The notes under the pieces were generated by a model. It saw only the letters and a program-made list of their open reading frames with translations. It made no database searches and was not told the origin of the DNA. A stretch of 64,000 nt of DNA, taken from the NCBI GenBank assembly GCA_963712065.1, contig CAVQGM010000002.1:1426001-1490000 (forward strand), written 5' to 3'. Position numbers and translations under genes: made by a program. Positions 45,756 to 54,805 of the stretch are shown here, one piece after another (positions within the stretch are counted from its first letter, which is position 1; each line of letters opens with the position of its first letter). The DNA comes from CAVQGM01 sp963712065. GTDB taxonomy: Bacteria > Actinomycetota > Acidimicrobiia > Acidimicrobiales > Acidimicrobilacustridaceae.

Positions 45756-46552
45756 GGGGGCAGGCTACCCGAGGACTCCTTGCGGGTGCGCAAGCCGGCC
45801 GGGACCGCGACGGTGACGATGACAACTCCGAACAACACCCCCCGGGCCGCGCCCCCCTCGTCCTTCGCCATCAGCACGTCCAGACCGACCAGATCCGTGA
45901 GCGAGGCGACGCTGAGTACCACGCCAACCGATCCCAGGATCGCAAGCACGAGGCGCAGCGTTCGTCGTCGGCGCTCCCCGGCCGCCAGCGCGATGGCGAG
46001 GAGTGAGGCCCCGAACACCGTTCCACTGGGCAGCACCAGCAGATCGATGACCGTGCCGAGGACGACGACGAGCACGAACGGCAGTGGGCGACGCCATGGC
46101 ACGCCTCGGGGATCCTCGACGTCGGCGGGAGACGAGCCGAGGAACGTACCGCCGCCGAGCCAGCACGCCGCCAGCGTCCCGACTCCGAGCACCAACGCCG
46201 CCAGCAGACCGTAGGACACGGTGGACGGGCTCCGGTCGAGGTCCGCCAGCCGGAGTGCTCCCTCCCCGGCCAACGCGACGGCGACGACCACCGCGGCAAG
46301 CCGGGCCACGGTGCCACAGAGAGACCCGTCCTCGGGTCCCTCCGGCGCAAGTCGTCGTCGGATGACCGTCAGGCCAAGGCCGGCAAGCACGACAGGGATC
46401 AGGTCGCTCACTTCCAGGCCGTGGTCCGGTACGAGGGTCACGAGGATGGGCCCGGTCCATGGCGCGGCGATCATCGCGGTCAGGACGACGAGGACGGTGA
46501 GCACGGTCACGGCGACAAGCGTGAGCACATGCGGTTGCGGCGACTCGCCCAC
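45752..46552 (-). CDS. Polytopic membrane protein of unknown function
   Basis: 266 residues with about seven or eight helices: VLTLVAVTVLTVLVVLTAMI, DLIPVVLAGLGLTVI, LAAVVVAVALAGEGALRLAD, GLLAALVLGVGTLAACWLGG, FVLVVVLGTVIDLLVLPSG, FGASLLAIALAAG, LRLVLAILGSVGVVLSVASL. No family recognised. I chose GTG 46552 because GGAGG lies about 6 nt upstream; GTG 46558 is an alternative. Its TGA overlaps the GTG of the DUF2142-like gene (GTGA), so the two are a translational pair and probably act together in the membrane. Confidence 0.65.
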   Translation of the reverse strand: MGESPQPHVLTLVAVTVLTVLVVLTAMIAAPWTGPILVTLVPDHGLEVSDLIPVVLAGLGLTVIRRRLAPEGPEDGSLCGTVARLAAVVVAVALAGEGALRLADLDRSPSTVSYGLLAALVLGVGTLAACWLGGGTFLGSSPADVEDPRGVPWRRPLPFVLVVVLGTVIDLLVLPSGTVFGASLLAIALAAGERRRRTLRLVLAILGSVGVVLSVASLTDLVGLDVLMAKDEGGAARGVLFGVVIVTVAVPAGLRTRKESSGSLPP

Positions 46553-46755
46553 ACCCACCTCCTCCCTCCATCGTCGCTCACGCGCCGGTCGGCGGCCAGA
46601 AGCCGAGCCCAGCCGACGACCCGCTCTTGCGGCGGCCAGCGACGAGTGGAACGCTGACTTCGCGGAGCCCGGGTCGATCGCCGGTCGAGTGGTCGAGGCA
46701 CGCGCGGGTGCGGGCGGAACCGCGGTGCGAACGGACGGCCGACCGAGGCGACACG
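46553..46755. promoter_or_regulatory. 203-bp divergent intergenic region
   Basis: Lies between the divergent membrane-protein gene and the GT2 gene. No TANNNT element is close to either start, no RNA gene or repeat is visible; only the Shine-Dalgarno of the minus-strand gene is clear. Confidence 0.3.
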
Positions 46756-47688
46756 ATGAGCGACACACCACCAGCGACGTCGGCAGCGGTCGAGGTGACC
46801 GTCGTCGTCGTGACCTACCAGAGCGCTGAGGTCCTCCCCGCGTGCCTCGAATCGCTCCCGGCCGGGCTGAAGGGCATCAAGGGATGGCACCTCGTGGTCG
46901 CCGACAACGCATCGGACGACGGAAGCGCGCACGTCGCGGACGACGATCAGACCCGAGGCGACGGTGTTGGAGATGGGCCGAAACGCAGGCTACGCCGCGG
47001 CCATCAACGCCGCGGTGGCGAAGGCGCCCCCGAGTGACGCCAGTCCTCGTCCTCAACGCTGACGTCCGACTCCGCCCCGGGTGCGGGGTGAGCCTCCTCG
47101 AGGCGCTGCATCGACCTGGCGTCGGTATCGCCGTTCCCCGCATCCTCGACGACCGGGGCCGAGTGCAGCACTCCCTTCGCCGAGAGCCGACGCGTCGCTG
47201 AGGGCGTGGGTCGAGGCGATCGTCGGCGGACGCCGTGCGTCCCGACTCGGTCGTGTCGGAGAGGTGGTCGGCAAGGACGCCGACTACCGGCGACGAACGG
47301 CCGGCATCGACTGGGCGACGGGGCGGTCATGCTCGTGTCGAGGCAGTGCCTCGAGGACGGTCGGCGACTGGGACGAGTCGTTCTTCCTCTACTCGGAGGA
47401 GACCGACTTCTGCGCTCCGGGCACGGGATGCCGGGTGGATGACCTGGTTCACCCCGGCGGCACGCGGTGACCCATCGTGGCGGCGAGTCGAACACCTCGC
47501 CGGAGCTCTGGGCGATCCTCACCACCAACCGGGTGCGGCTGTATCGCAAGCGTCACGGGCCGATGAGCTCGGCGCTCTTCTGGCTCGCCGTGCGTGGTCA
47601 ACGAGCTCGTTCGCTCGGGCCCGGGAGGCGAGACCCATCGAGCCGCGCTCGCGCGTCACTCCTCCGGGCACCGCTCGGCACCCGATGA
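46756..47688 (+). CDS. GT2 glycosyltransferase, rhamnosyltransferase-like (frameshifted)
   Basis: About 310 residues read across frames. ATG 46756 opens VEVTVVVVTYQSAEVLPACL, then LVVADNASDDGSAHVA, EMGRNAGYAAAINAAVAKA, VLVLNADVRLRPGCGVSLLE (LNAD is the DxD site of this group), GIAVPRILDDRGRVQHSLR, GIDWATGAVMLVSRQCLE, WDESFFLYSEETDFCARA and HRGGESNTSPELWAILTTNR. The FLYxEExDFC motif marks the WbbL-like rhamnosyltransferase family. Indels near 46950, 47035, 47190, 47330 and 47420-47600. The TGA overlaps the next ATG (ATGA). Confidence 0.78.
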
Positions 47689-48922
47689 CCGGGACGTCGC
47701 CGACCCGGTACCGGATCGTGCCACCGCATTCCCGGTCGCCACCGACCACGGGCTGGGTCTGCTTCGCCGGCGTCGACTGGTGGTACCACAACCAGGCGCA
47801 CTCCGACGTCCAGCTCATGCGCCACATCGCCATGGACCGTCCCGGTGCTGTTCGTCAACAGCATCGGCATGCGGATGCCCCTTGCCCGGCCGCAGCACCC
47901 AGCCGCTGCGCCGGGTGCTCCGAAAGGCGGCGAGCGTGCTCCGATTCCTTCGCCGTCCCCTGCCCGATCGACCGTCGGCTTCCACGTCGTGAGCCCACTG
48001 GTGGTGCCGTTCTACGGCTCGCCGAGGGCACGAGCGCTCAATGCCTGGCTGGTGCGAGCACAGGTGCGACCTTCCTCGCCCGCCGGGCCGGCATCGACCT
48101 CGCCGGAATCGCGTGCTGTTCGTCACCATCCCGACCGCCTGGGAGGTGGTGCGCTCGCTGCCACACCGAGCGCTCGTCCTCAACCGCTCCGACCTCCACT
48201 CGGCCTTCGAAGAGGTCGAGCAGCCCTACATCCGGTCCCTCGAGGACGAACTTGCTCGAGACACAGCGACGTCGTCGTCTACGCGAGCCATGCGCTCATC
48301 GAGGCCGAGAGGGACCGCACCGGGGACCGTGCCGTCTACCTCGACCACGGGGTCGACGTCGATCACTTCACGGGGCCGTTCACCGAGCCTGCGGACATCG
48401 CCGCCATCCCTCGACCCCCGCATCGGCTTCTTCGGTGGCATCGACGACTACGTCGTCGATCTCGAGTTGCTCGAGAAGCTCGCCATCGAGCTCCGACAGG
48501 CATCCCTGGTCATCGTCGGCGACGCGACCTGCTCCATGGAACGCCTGACCGCCTCGCGAACGTGCACTGGTTGGGGTACCGACCCTACGAGGAGATCCCG
48601 GCGTACGGCGCCGGGCTTCGACGTGGCGACTCATGCCGTGGCTGCAGCAACGAGTGGATCGAGCACGCCAACCCCATCAAGCTGCCGCGAGTACCTCGCT
48701 CTCGGCCTGCCGGTGGTCAGCACGGCGTTCCCGGAGGTCGAGCACTGGCGAGACGTGGTCGCCGTGGCGGAGGACCGATCCTCGTTCGTGGCGCTCGTCC
48801 GGGACGCGCTCGAAGGGCGAGGCGTATCGTCCACGACGGAGCGACGGGCGAGGGTGGAGGGCGCCACCTGGGCCCGCCAAGCGGAACGACTCGTCGATCT
48901 CGCCGAGCGGATCCGTCCCTGA
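47685..48922 (+). CDS. GT4-like glycosyltransferase (frameshifted)
   Basis: About 410 residues across frames, starting at ATG 47685. One reads GWVCFAGVDWWYHNQAHSDV, QLMRHIAMDRPVLFVNSIGM, FHVVSPLVVPFYGSPRARA, VTIPTAWEVVRSLPHRAL, VVVYASHALIEAERDRTGD, AVYLDHGVDVDHFTGPFTEP, RIGFFGGIDDYVVDLELLEK, ASLVIVGDATCSMERL, NVHWLGYRPYEEIPAYGAGF, EWIEHANPIKLREYLALGLP and DLAERIRP. The YLDHGVDVDHF and NPIKL.EYLA motifs resemble the enzyme at 40582-41798 and TuaH-like glycosyltransferases. About seven indels. Its stop TGA shares one base with the ATG of asnB (TGATG). Confidence 0.75.
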
Positions 48923-50792
48923 TGTGCGGCATCGCCGGCGTCGTGCGCTTCGACGGCGGCCCCGTCGATCCCGTCCTCATCCAGACGATGACGGACCGGC
49001 TCGTCCACCGTGGCCCCGACGATGCGGGGCTCTGGATCGGGCCATCGATCGGGCTCGGCCACCGGCGGCTCTCGATCATCGACCTCGCGGGGTCACCCCA
49101 ACCGATGGCATCCGTCGATGATCGGCTCCATGTGGCGTTCAACGGTGAGATCCTCAACTACCGGGAGCTTCGAGCGCGCTCCCGGTACCCGTTTCGCACC
49201 CAGGGCGACACCGAGGCGCTGCTCGCCCTCTACGACGAGCTCGGGCCGCACTTCATCGACCGGCTGCACGGACAGTTCGCGTTCGCACTCCACGACCGAG
49301 CCCGGCAGAGGCTGCTCCTCGCTCGTGACCGCCTCGGGATCCTTCCCCTCTACGTGTTCCGCAACCGGGATCGCCTCGCGTTCGCGTCGGAGATCAAGGC
49401 CCTCCTGCCAGCGCTCCCCGAGCCACCCGCCGTCGACCCTGCAGCGCTCGGCGATTACCTCGCGCATCGCTCGGTGTCCGCCCCCCGGACCTTGCTCACC
49501 GGCATCGAGAAGGTCCCTCCCGGATGCCGCCTCGACATCGATCTCCGCGGCGGCACCAGACTCGACCGCTGGTGGTCGCTGCCGTTCAGCGACACGACGT
49601 CGGCCTGCTCACCGGGACGCGCCGTCCAGCTCGTCACCGAGGCCCTCGAGCGGTCTGTGGCGGAGAACCTCGAAGCCGATGTCCCGGTCGGCACCTACCT
49701 GAGCGGCGGGGTCGACAGCAGCCTCATCACCGCACTCGTCCGGCGACAGACGCCCGCCGGCGAGCTCCACACCTTCTCGGCGGGATTCGACCACCCTGCG
49801 ACCGACGAGGTCGCACCACGCTCGCCGCGTCAGCGACCACCTCGGCACGAGGCATCACGAGGTCACCGTGACGCCAGCCGACTTCGAGCACCTCTGGCCC
49901 CTCCTGACCTGGCATCGGGACGCGCCGATCTCCGAGCCTGCGGACGTCGCGGTCTTCCGGCTCGCCGAGACCGCCCGTCAACACGTCAAGGTCGTCCTGT
50001 CCGGTGAGGGAAGTGACGAGCTCTTCGCCGGCTATCCCAAGCACCGCCTGGCCCGTGCGACGGCGTGGAGCGGCGTGATCCCGCGAGGTCGTGCGCCGCA
50101 CGGTCGGAGACCACGCCGAGCGATGCCTGCCCCCCGAGCTGCACCGCGCCCGCATCGCCGTTCGCGCCCTCGCCGCCGGCAACCGCGCCCAGCGCGTCGA
50201 TGCCTGGTTCGCGCCGTTCACATCAGCCGAGCGGCGTGCCCTCCTCGGGCGGGAGGCGAACGACGTGCCGACCCCACGGCAAGGAGAAGGCGACCCCATC
50301 CGTCAGATGCTGCTCGCCGACTGCCAGTCATGGCTCGCCGACAACCTGCTCGAGCGCGGCGACCGGATGTCGATGGCGGCCTCCCTCGAGTTGCGCCCGC
50401 CGTTCCTCGATCACCGGCTCGTCGAACTGGCCTTCTCGCTCCCGTCGCACGTCAAGCTCCGCCACGGCGAGACGAAGTGGGTCGTGAAGCAGATCGCACG
50501 AGGGCTCCTGCCACCGGGGATCGCCGAGCGGCCCAAGGCCGGGTTCCGTGTCCCACTGGCCGACTGGTTCCGCGGCAGCCTCCGCACCTTCGCCCGGGAT
50601 CGGCTGCTGGATCCGGCATCGTTCGTCGCGCAGGCGTTCGAACGACCTGTCGTCACCGACATCCTCGACCGCCACACGAGCGGCCAGCACAACGAGGACA
50701 TCCGGATCTGGACCCTGCTCAGCCTGGAGGTCTGGCACGATCGCTTCCGAGCGGAGCTGGCCGACTCCTCAGCCCGGAGTTCTTCCCGCTGA
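48922..50792 (+). CDS. asnB: Asparagine synthase-like glutamine amidotransferase (two frameshifts)
   Basis: About 622 residues. Class II amidotransferase N-terminus with catalytic Cys2 (MCGIAGVVRFDGG), RGPDDAGLW, FNGEILNYRELRA, FRTQGDTEALLALYDELG and ARDRLGILPLY. The synthetase half has the PP-loop YLSGGVDSSLITALV, then VVLSGEGSDELFAGYPKH, DRMSMAASLELRPPFLDHRL and LPPGIAERPKAGFRVPLADW. Indels near 49815 and 50085. In surface-polysaccharide loci such AsnB homologues often amidate uronic acids rather than make asparagine; UDP-glucuronate from ugd would be a possible precursor (inference). TGATG overlap with the upstream glycosyltransferase supports a glycan role. Confidence 0.87.
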
Positions 50793-50904
50793 CCGCCCTG
50801 ACGCAAGTAGAGTAGTTCGTTCGAGACCACTTCTTGCGCCATTGCCATTACGTTGCGTGGTTGCGGCTGGTAGCCTCGGCTCGTCGAGAAGGAGACTGAA
50901 CCCG
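50793..50904 (+). promoter_or_regulatory. Intergenic promoter region of the Wzz-like gene
   Basis: Relatively AT-rich. TAGCCT at 50871-50876 with TTACGT at 50848-50853 (17-nt spacer) is a possible promoter; GAAGGAG precedes GTG 50905. CGCAAG (50802-50807) and CTTGCG (50833-50838) form a weak inverted repeat after asnB. Confidence 0.35.
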
Positions 50905-51676
50905 GTGGATCTCCGCACCATCCTCCGCAGCCTGGCCCACCATCCGATCGTCGTCGCCTTCGGCGTCGTCAGCACGATCGTCGCGGCCACGATCCTGATG
51001 CTCACCATGCAGCCGCAGTACGAGTCCCGCGCCTCGATCGTGCTGATCACGCCCACCCAGACGCTGTCGCCCGAAGGCAACCCGGTCGAGATCAACCCCC
51101 TCGAGACCCCGAACCGGGTGCAGGTGATGACCATCGGGATGATCGAGCTGATGGCGAGCCCGTCGGTCGTCGAGGAGATGCGAGGCCGCAGGACTGTCCA
51201 GCGACTACGAGGTGACGCTGAGCACCTCCGGAGCGGGGGCCATCCTCAGCCTGCGAACGACGTCAGCCGATCCGGCATCCACCACCGACGGCATGACCGT
51301 GGTCCTCGAGACCCTCCGGGAGCAGCTCGCGGAGGCCCAGGACCGGATGGGCATCGCCCAGAGCACGTGGATCACCGCTCAGCCCCTCACGGGGCCGACA
51401 CCCGCCACCCAGGTCTCCGGAAGCAAGATCCGAGTGCTCGGCGTCACCCTCGTGCTCGGTCTCGGCCTCACGGTCCTCGCCGCGGTCGGCGCCGAACGCC
51501 TCTACGGTGACCACCGCCCCCTACGCGAGCTGCGGGCGAAGCGACGGCATCGGCCTCGCGCCGCTGCGAACGGGGCGATCCCGATGGAACGGAGCACCGC
51601 GGACCCGTCCGACGACGAACTCCAGCGGCTGCTGGCCGACCCGGAGCACGGCTCGGGGCCCGCCAAGGCGGGCTGA
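50905..51676 (+). CDS. Wzz-like polysaccharide chain-length/co-polymerase protein (one frameshift)
   Basis: About 256 residues. Start VDLRTILRSLAHHPIVVAFG, a membrane helix (about 15-36, IVVAFGVVSTIVAATILMLT), then the Wzz-type first strand YESRASIVLITPTQTLSPEG, an outer domain with NPLETPNRVQVMTIGMIELM, a coiled region LETLREQLAEAQDRMGIAQS and a second helix near 200 (LGVTLVLGLGLTVLAAVGAE). An indel near 51185 sits in the conserved VVEEMRAAGLSSDYEV. No BY-kinase domain follows, so a separate kinase or none acts on it. GTG 50905 is preceded by GAAGGAG. It lies downstream of asnB and upstream of the acyltransferase. Confidence 0.8.
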
Positions 51677-51738
51677 CCGCCCTTTCTGCGTGGCGGCCGA
51701 TCGGCCGCCACGCAGCGGTGGAGCTGGAGGTAGGAGAC

Positions 51739-53073
51739 GTGCGGACGCTGCACCGACGAAAGCGTGGATCGGCGGCGACGCCCGGTGGAACGTCCCCCCG
51801 ACGCGTCGCGCAGCTCGACTTCCTCCGAGCCGTCGCCATCCTCCTCGTGATCGGTCGGCACCTCCAGCTCGAGCGCCCCGACGGGGTGATCGGGGGGCTC
51901 GCCGAGGCGTGGTACCGGCTCGGCTGGATCGGCGTCGACCTGTTCTTCGTCCTCAGCGGCTTCCTCATCGGAGGGCTGCTCATCACCGAGACCCGGACGC
52001 ATGGGCGCCTCGACGTCAAGCGCTTCCTCACCCGCCGGGGCTTCAAGATCTATCCGGCCTACTTCGCCTTCCTCGCGTACGTGATCCTGGCCCCCGTGGT
52101 GAAGGCCGCCCTGAACGGCGGAGCCGTGGTGCCCGAGCTGAAGGAGCAGATCGGGCTGAGCTGGCCCCACCTCCTCTTCATCCAGAACTACATCGAGGTC
52201 TCGACCGCGCAACACCTGTGGTCGATCGGTGTCGAGGAGCACTTCTACCTGCTCCTCCCGCTCGTCGTGGCCCTGCTCGGCGCGACCCACGCCCGGAAGC
52301 TGATCGGCATCGGGGTGGTCGGGCTGGCCGTCTTCCTCGGCCTCAGGCTCCTGTCGGTCGCCACCGACGACCCGTTCTCGACCTTCATGACGGCGACCCA
52401 CCTGAGGCTCGACGCCCTGCTCTTCGGGGTCACCCTTCGTGCCGTCATGGAGTACTACCCCGAACGCTTCGCGGGGGCACGTCGTTGGCGAGCCCCCCTC
52501 GTGCTGTTCGGCATCGCCTGCTGGGCGCCCAACCTCATCGTCGCCCCGGAGGCAGTATGGACCCGGACCGTGGGGCTGTCGCTCACGCTCCTCGGCTCGG
52601 CTGCCTTCCTCATCGCCCTCTTCGCCTCCGAGGCCGACGACCTCGGTCGCGCCCGACCCGTCCTCGAGCCACCGATCCGTGTGCTCTGCTGGGTCGGCGT
52701 CTTCTCCTATGCGATCTACCTCTGGCACATCGCGGCCACCGGTGCGTTCGAGAACCTCACCGAGCGGATCGTGATGCCATGGGCCGGGGACGGCCAGCTC
52801 GGATGGCTGATCAGCGCGGCGATCGTGTGCGTCGGCATCCTGGCCGTGGGCATCGTGGCCAGTGTGGTGGTCGAACGACCCATGCTCCGGATCCACGAGC
52901 GGGTCGCCCCCTCACGGGCCAGCGCGCTGCCGACGGCCGCGACGGCCGCGACCGAGGGTGCGCGTCCGGTCGCGGCGCGTGTCGAACCCGAATCCGGGGC
53001 CCCGCCGATCAAGGGTGGTCTCAGGGCGCGGCTGGCGGGAGGAACAGCTCCCAGCGGCCCAGGAACGGGGTGA
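51739..53073 (+). CDS. Acyltransferase 3 family membrane protein
   Basis: About 444 residues from GTG 51739, chosen because GGAGGTAGGAG lies directly upstream (GTG 51718 lacks one). Acyltransferase 3 proteins O-acetylate surface glycans. Motifs: QLDFLRAVAILLVIGRHL (catalytic His of the RxxxH-type first helix), WIGVDLFFVLSGFLIGGLLI, RFLTRRGFKIYPAYFAFLAY, HLWSIGVEEHFYLLLPLVV and VFSYAIYLWHIAATG. About ten helices. After the last one (about 390) a Pro/Ala-rich tail follows, whose final part overlaps the convergent PIG-L gene by 53 bp. Confidence 0.9.
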   Translation: MRTLHRRKRGSAATPGGTSPRRVAQLDFLRAVAILLVIGRHLQLERPDGVIGGLAEAWYRLGWIGVDLFFVLSGFLIGGLLITETRTHGRLDVKRFLTRRGFKIYPAYFAFLAYVILAPVVKAALNGGAVVPELKEQIGLSWPHLLFIQNYIEVSTAQHLWSIGVEEHFYLLLPLVVALLGATHARKLIGIGVVGLAVFLGLRLLSVATDDPFSTFMTATHLRLDALLFGVTLRAVMEYYPERFAGARRWRAPLVLFGIACWAPNLIVAPEAVWTRTVGLSLTLLGSAAFLIALFASEADDLGRARPVLEPPIRVLCWVGVFSYAIYLWHIAATGAFENLTERIVMPWAGDGQLGWLISAAIVCVGILAVGIVASVVVERPMLRIHERVAPSRASALPTAATAATEGARPVAARVEPESGAPPIKGGLRARLAGGTAPSGPGTG

Positions 53074-53845
53074 ACCACGTCGCCGGCAGCGTCGCCCACG
53101 ACGGCTCCCCGGTGAGGTTCTGCGTCTGCGAGCGGTAGGCCTGGAGTGCCGAACGCTTGATGCCCACGTAGCCCTCGGTGGCGACGAGCCGGGGGCGGCT
53201 CGACTGACCCGCGGTCCACGGCTCGGAGAGCAGGTTCGCGGCCTTGGCCCCGCGGGTCATGCCGTCCGACCACCGCCACGGTCCCTCGGCCCAGTACCAC
53301 ACCGGGTACTCCAGGACCGCCGGCTCGACGTCGAGCGCGGCGATGGCCGTCCGGGCGGCCCCGTTGACGGCGATGTGGTCCCGGTGCCAGTCGAGCGGCG
53401 AGGGCAGGTAGACCTCGTCGGGCCGCGTCTCGCTCATCAGCCGGCCGAGCGAGTCGACGAGCTCCGGCGAGCGGCCGGTGATCGACTCGTCGGGGTGGCC
53501 GAGCAGCGTGACCGCGTCAGGAGGGACGCCGAGTCGCCGGCACGCCTCGACGACTTCCTCCGCCCGCAAGGCGGCCAGCTCGTCCGGGCCGATCACCCGC
53601 GAATGCGGGTGCGAGCTTCGCCCGTCGCACACCACGACCACCCGGACGTCGGTGCCCGCGGCGCGCTTTCGGGCGATCGTCGCGCCGCAGCCGATGGTCT
53701 CGTCGTCGGGGTGGGGTGCCACCACGAGGGCGGTCCGGCCGGCCGAACCAGCGGTGACGTCGACGCCCCGCCGCAGCATGCGTCGGCGCCACACCCGACG
53801 GAGCGGTCGCTGCAGCGCCCCGACCGCCCGGGGGACGACGCTCAC
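53021..53845 (-). CDS. PIG-L (LmbE-like) N-acetylglucosaminyl deacetylase family protein
   Basis: 274 residues, intact. Zinc-dependent deacetylase fold: the motif PHPDDETIGCG near residue 50 (His, Asp, Asp zinc/catalytic ligands), VVVVCDGRSSHPHSRV, LRAEEVVEACRRLGV, LLGHPDESITG and the second His motif SPLDWHRDHIAVNGAA. Likely removes an N-acetyl group from a sugar intermediate of the glycan; mycothiol deacetylase MshB belongs to the same superfamily, but the glycan context argues against that. GTG 53845 overlaps the epimerase stop (GTGA). Confidence 0.9.
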   Translation of the reverse strand: MSVVPRAVGALQRPLRRVWRRRMLRRGVDVTAGSAGRTALVVAPHPDDETIGCGATIARKRAAGTDVRVVVVCDGRSSHPHSRVIGPDELAALRAEEVVEACRRLGVPPDAVTLLGHPDESITGRSPELVDSLGRLMSETRPDEVYLPSPLDWHRDHIAVNGAARTAIAALDVEPAVLEYPVWYWAEGPWRWSDGMTRGAKAANLLSEPWTAGQSSRPRLVATEGYVGIKRSALQAYRSQTQNLTGEPSWATLPATWFTPFLGRWELFLPPAAP

Positions 53846-54804
53846 CCGTAGGTGGCCTTCCACCACTCGAGGGTGCGGCCGAGGCCTTCCTCGAGCGACA
53901 CGGTGGGCTGCCAACCGAGCAGGTCCCGCGCCCGGGAGATGTCGGGCACCCGCCGCCTCGTGTCCTCGAACCCGGGCCCGTAGTAGCTCTCGTACGACGT
54001 CGGCCGGATCTCCGACGACGACCCGAGCACGTCCCGGATCATCTCCGCCAGCTCGAGGATCGTGGTCTCCCGGTCGTTGCCCAGGTTGATGATCGAGCCT
54101 TCGGCCTCGGGCGTCGTCCCGGCGAGGTAGGTCCCCCGCACCGTGTCGTCGACGTAGGTGAAGCACCGGCTCTGCTGCCCGTCGCCGTGCACGGTGACGG
54201 GCTCGTTCGTCTCGCACTGACGGATGAAGTTCGCCACCACCGATCCGTAGCCCCGGGGATCGAGACGGGGCCCGTAGGAGTTGAAGTAGCGGACGATCGC
54301 CATGGGCAACCCGTGGGCCCGGTACGCGAACGCCAGGTGCTCGTCGATCGCCTTCGCCGTCGAGTACGACCACCGGTGGATGGTGGTCGGCCCGAGGACC
54401 CGGTCGTCGTCCTCCTGCATCGGGACCTTGGCGGTCTTGCCGTACACCTCCGAGGTGGACGCCAGCACCACCTTCGTCCAGTACTTGAAGCAGGCGGCGA
54501 GCACGTTCTCGGTGCCGCGGGTGTTCACGAGCAAGGCCTCGAGCGGCGCGTCGACGATGTGGCGCACGCCGACCGCGGCGGCCAGGTGGAACACGAGCTG
54601 GGCCCGCTCCACCTCGGCCTCCACCAGCGGCCCGTCCATGATGGTGCCGTTGATGAAGCGGATGTCGTCCAGGCTGTGCTGGATGTTGGCGATCTTCCCG
54701 GTGGTCAGGTTGTCGAGGACCGTCACGTCGTGACGGTTCCTCAACAGCAGGTCCACCAGGTGGGATCCGATGTAGCCGGCCCCACCGGTCACGAGCACTC
54801 GCAT
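53842..54804 (-). CDS. NAD-dependent nucleotide-sugar epimerase/dehydratase
   Basis: 320 residues, intact extended SDR. MRVLVTGGAGYIGSHLVDLL, NGTIMDGPLVEAEVERAQ, LVFHLAAAVGVRHIVDAP, LASTSEVYGKTAKVPMQEDD, the Tyr-x3-Lys in RWSYSTAKAIDEHLAFAY, FNSYGPRLDPRGYGSVVANF, VHGDGQQSRCFTYVDDTVRG and NLGNDRETTILELAEM. The set of motifs (FNSYGPR, EVYGK, QSRCFTYVDD) resembles dTDP- and UDP-glucuronate/galacturonate 4-epimerases and UXS-like proteins; the substrate is open. It lies in one directional run with the upstream glycosyltransferase, one base apart. Confidence 0.88.
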   Translation of the reverse strand: MRVLVTGGAGYIGSHLVDLLLRNRHDVTVLDNLTTGKIANIQHSLDDIRFINGTIMDGPLVEAEVERAQLVFHLAAAVGVRHIVDAPLEALLVNTRGTENVLAACFKYWTKVVLASTSEVYGKTAKVPMQEDDDRVLGPTTIHRWSYSTAKAIDEHLAFAYRAHGLPMAIVRYFNSYGPRLDPRGYGSVVANFIRQCETNEPVTVHGDGQQSRCFTYVDDTVRGTYLAGTTPEAEGSIINLGNDRETTILELAEMIRDVLGSSSEIRPTSYESYYGPGFEDTRRRVPDISRARDLLGWQPTVSLEEGLGRTLEWWKATYG

Positions 54805-54805
54805 G

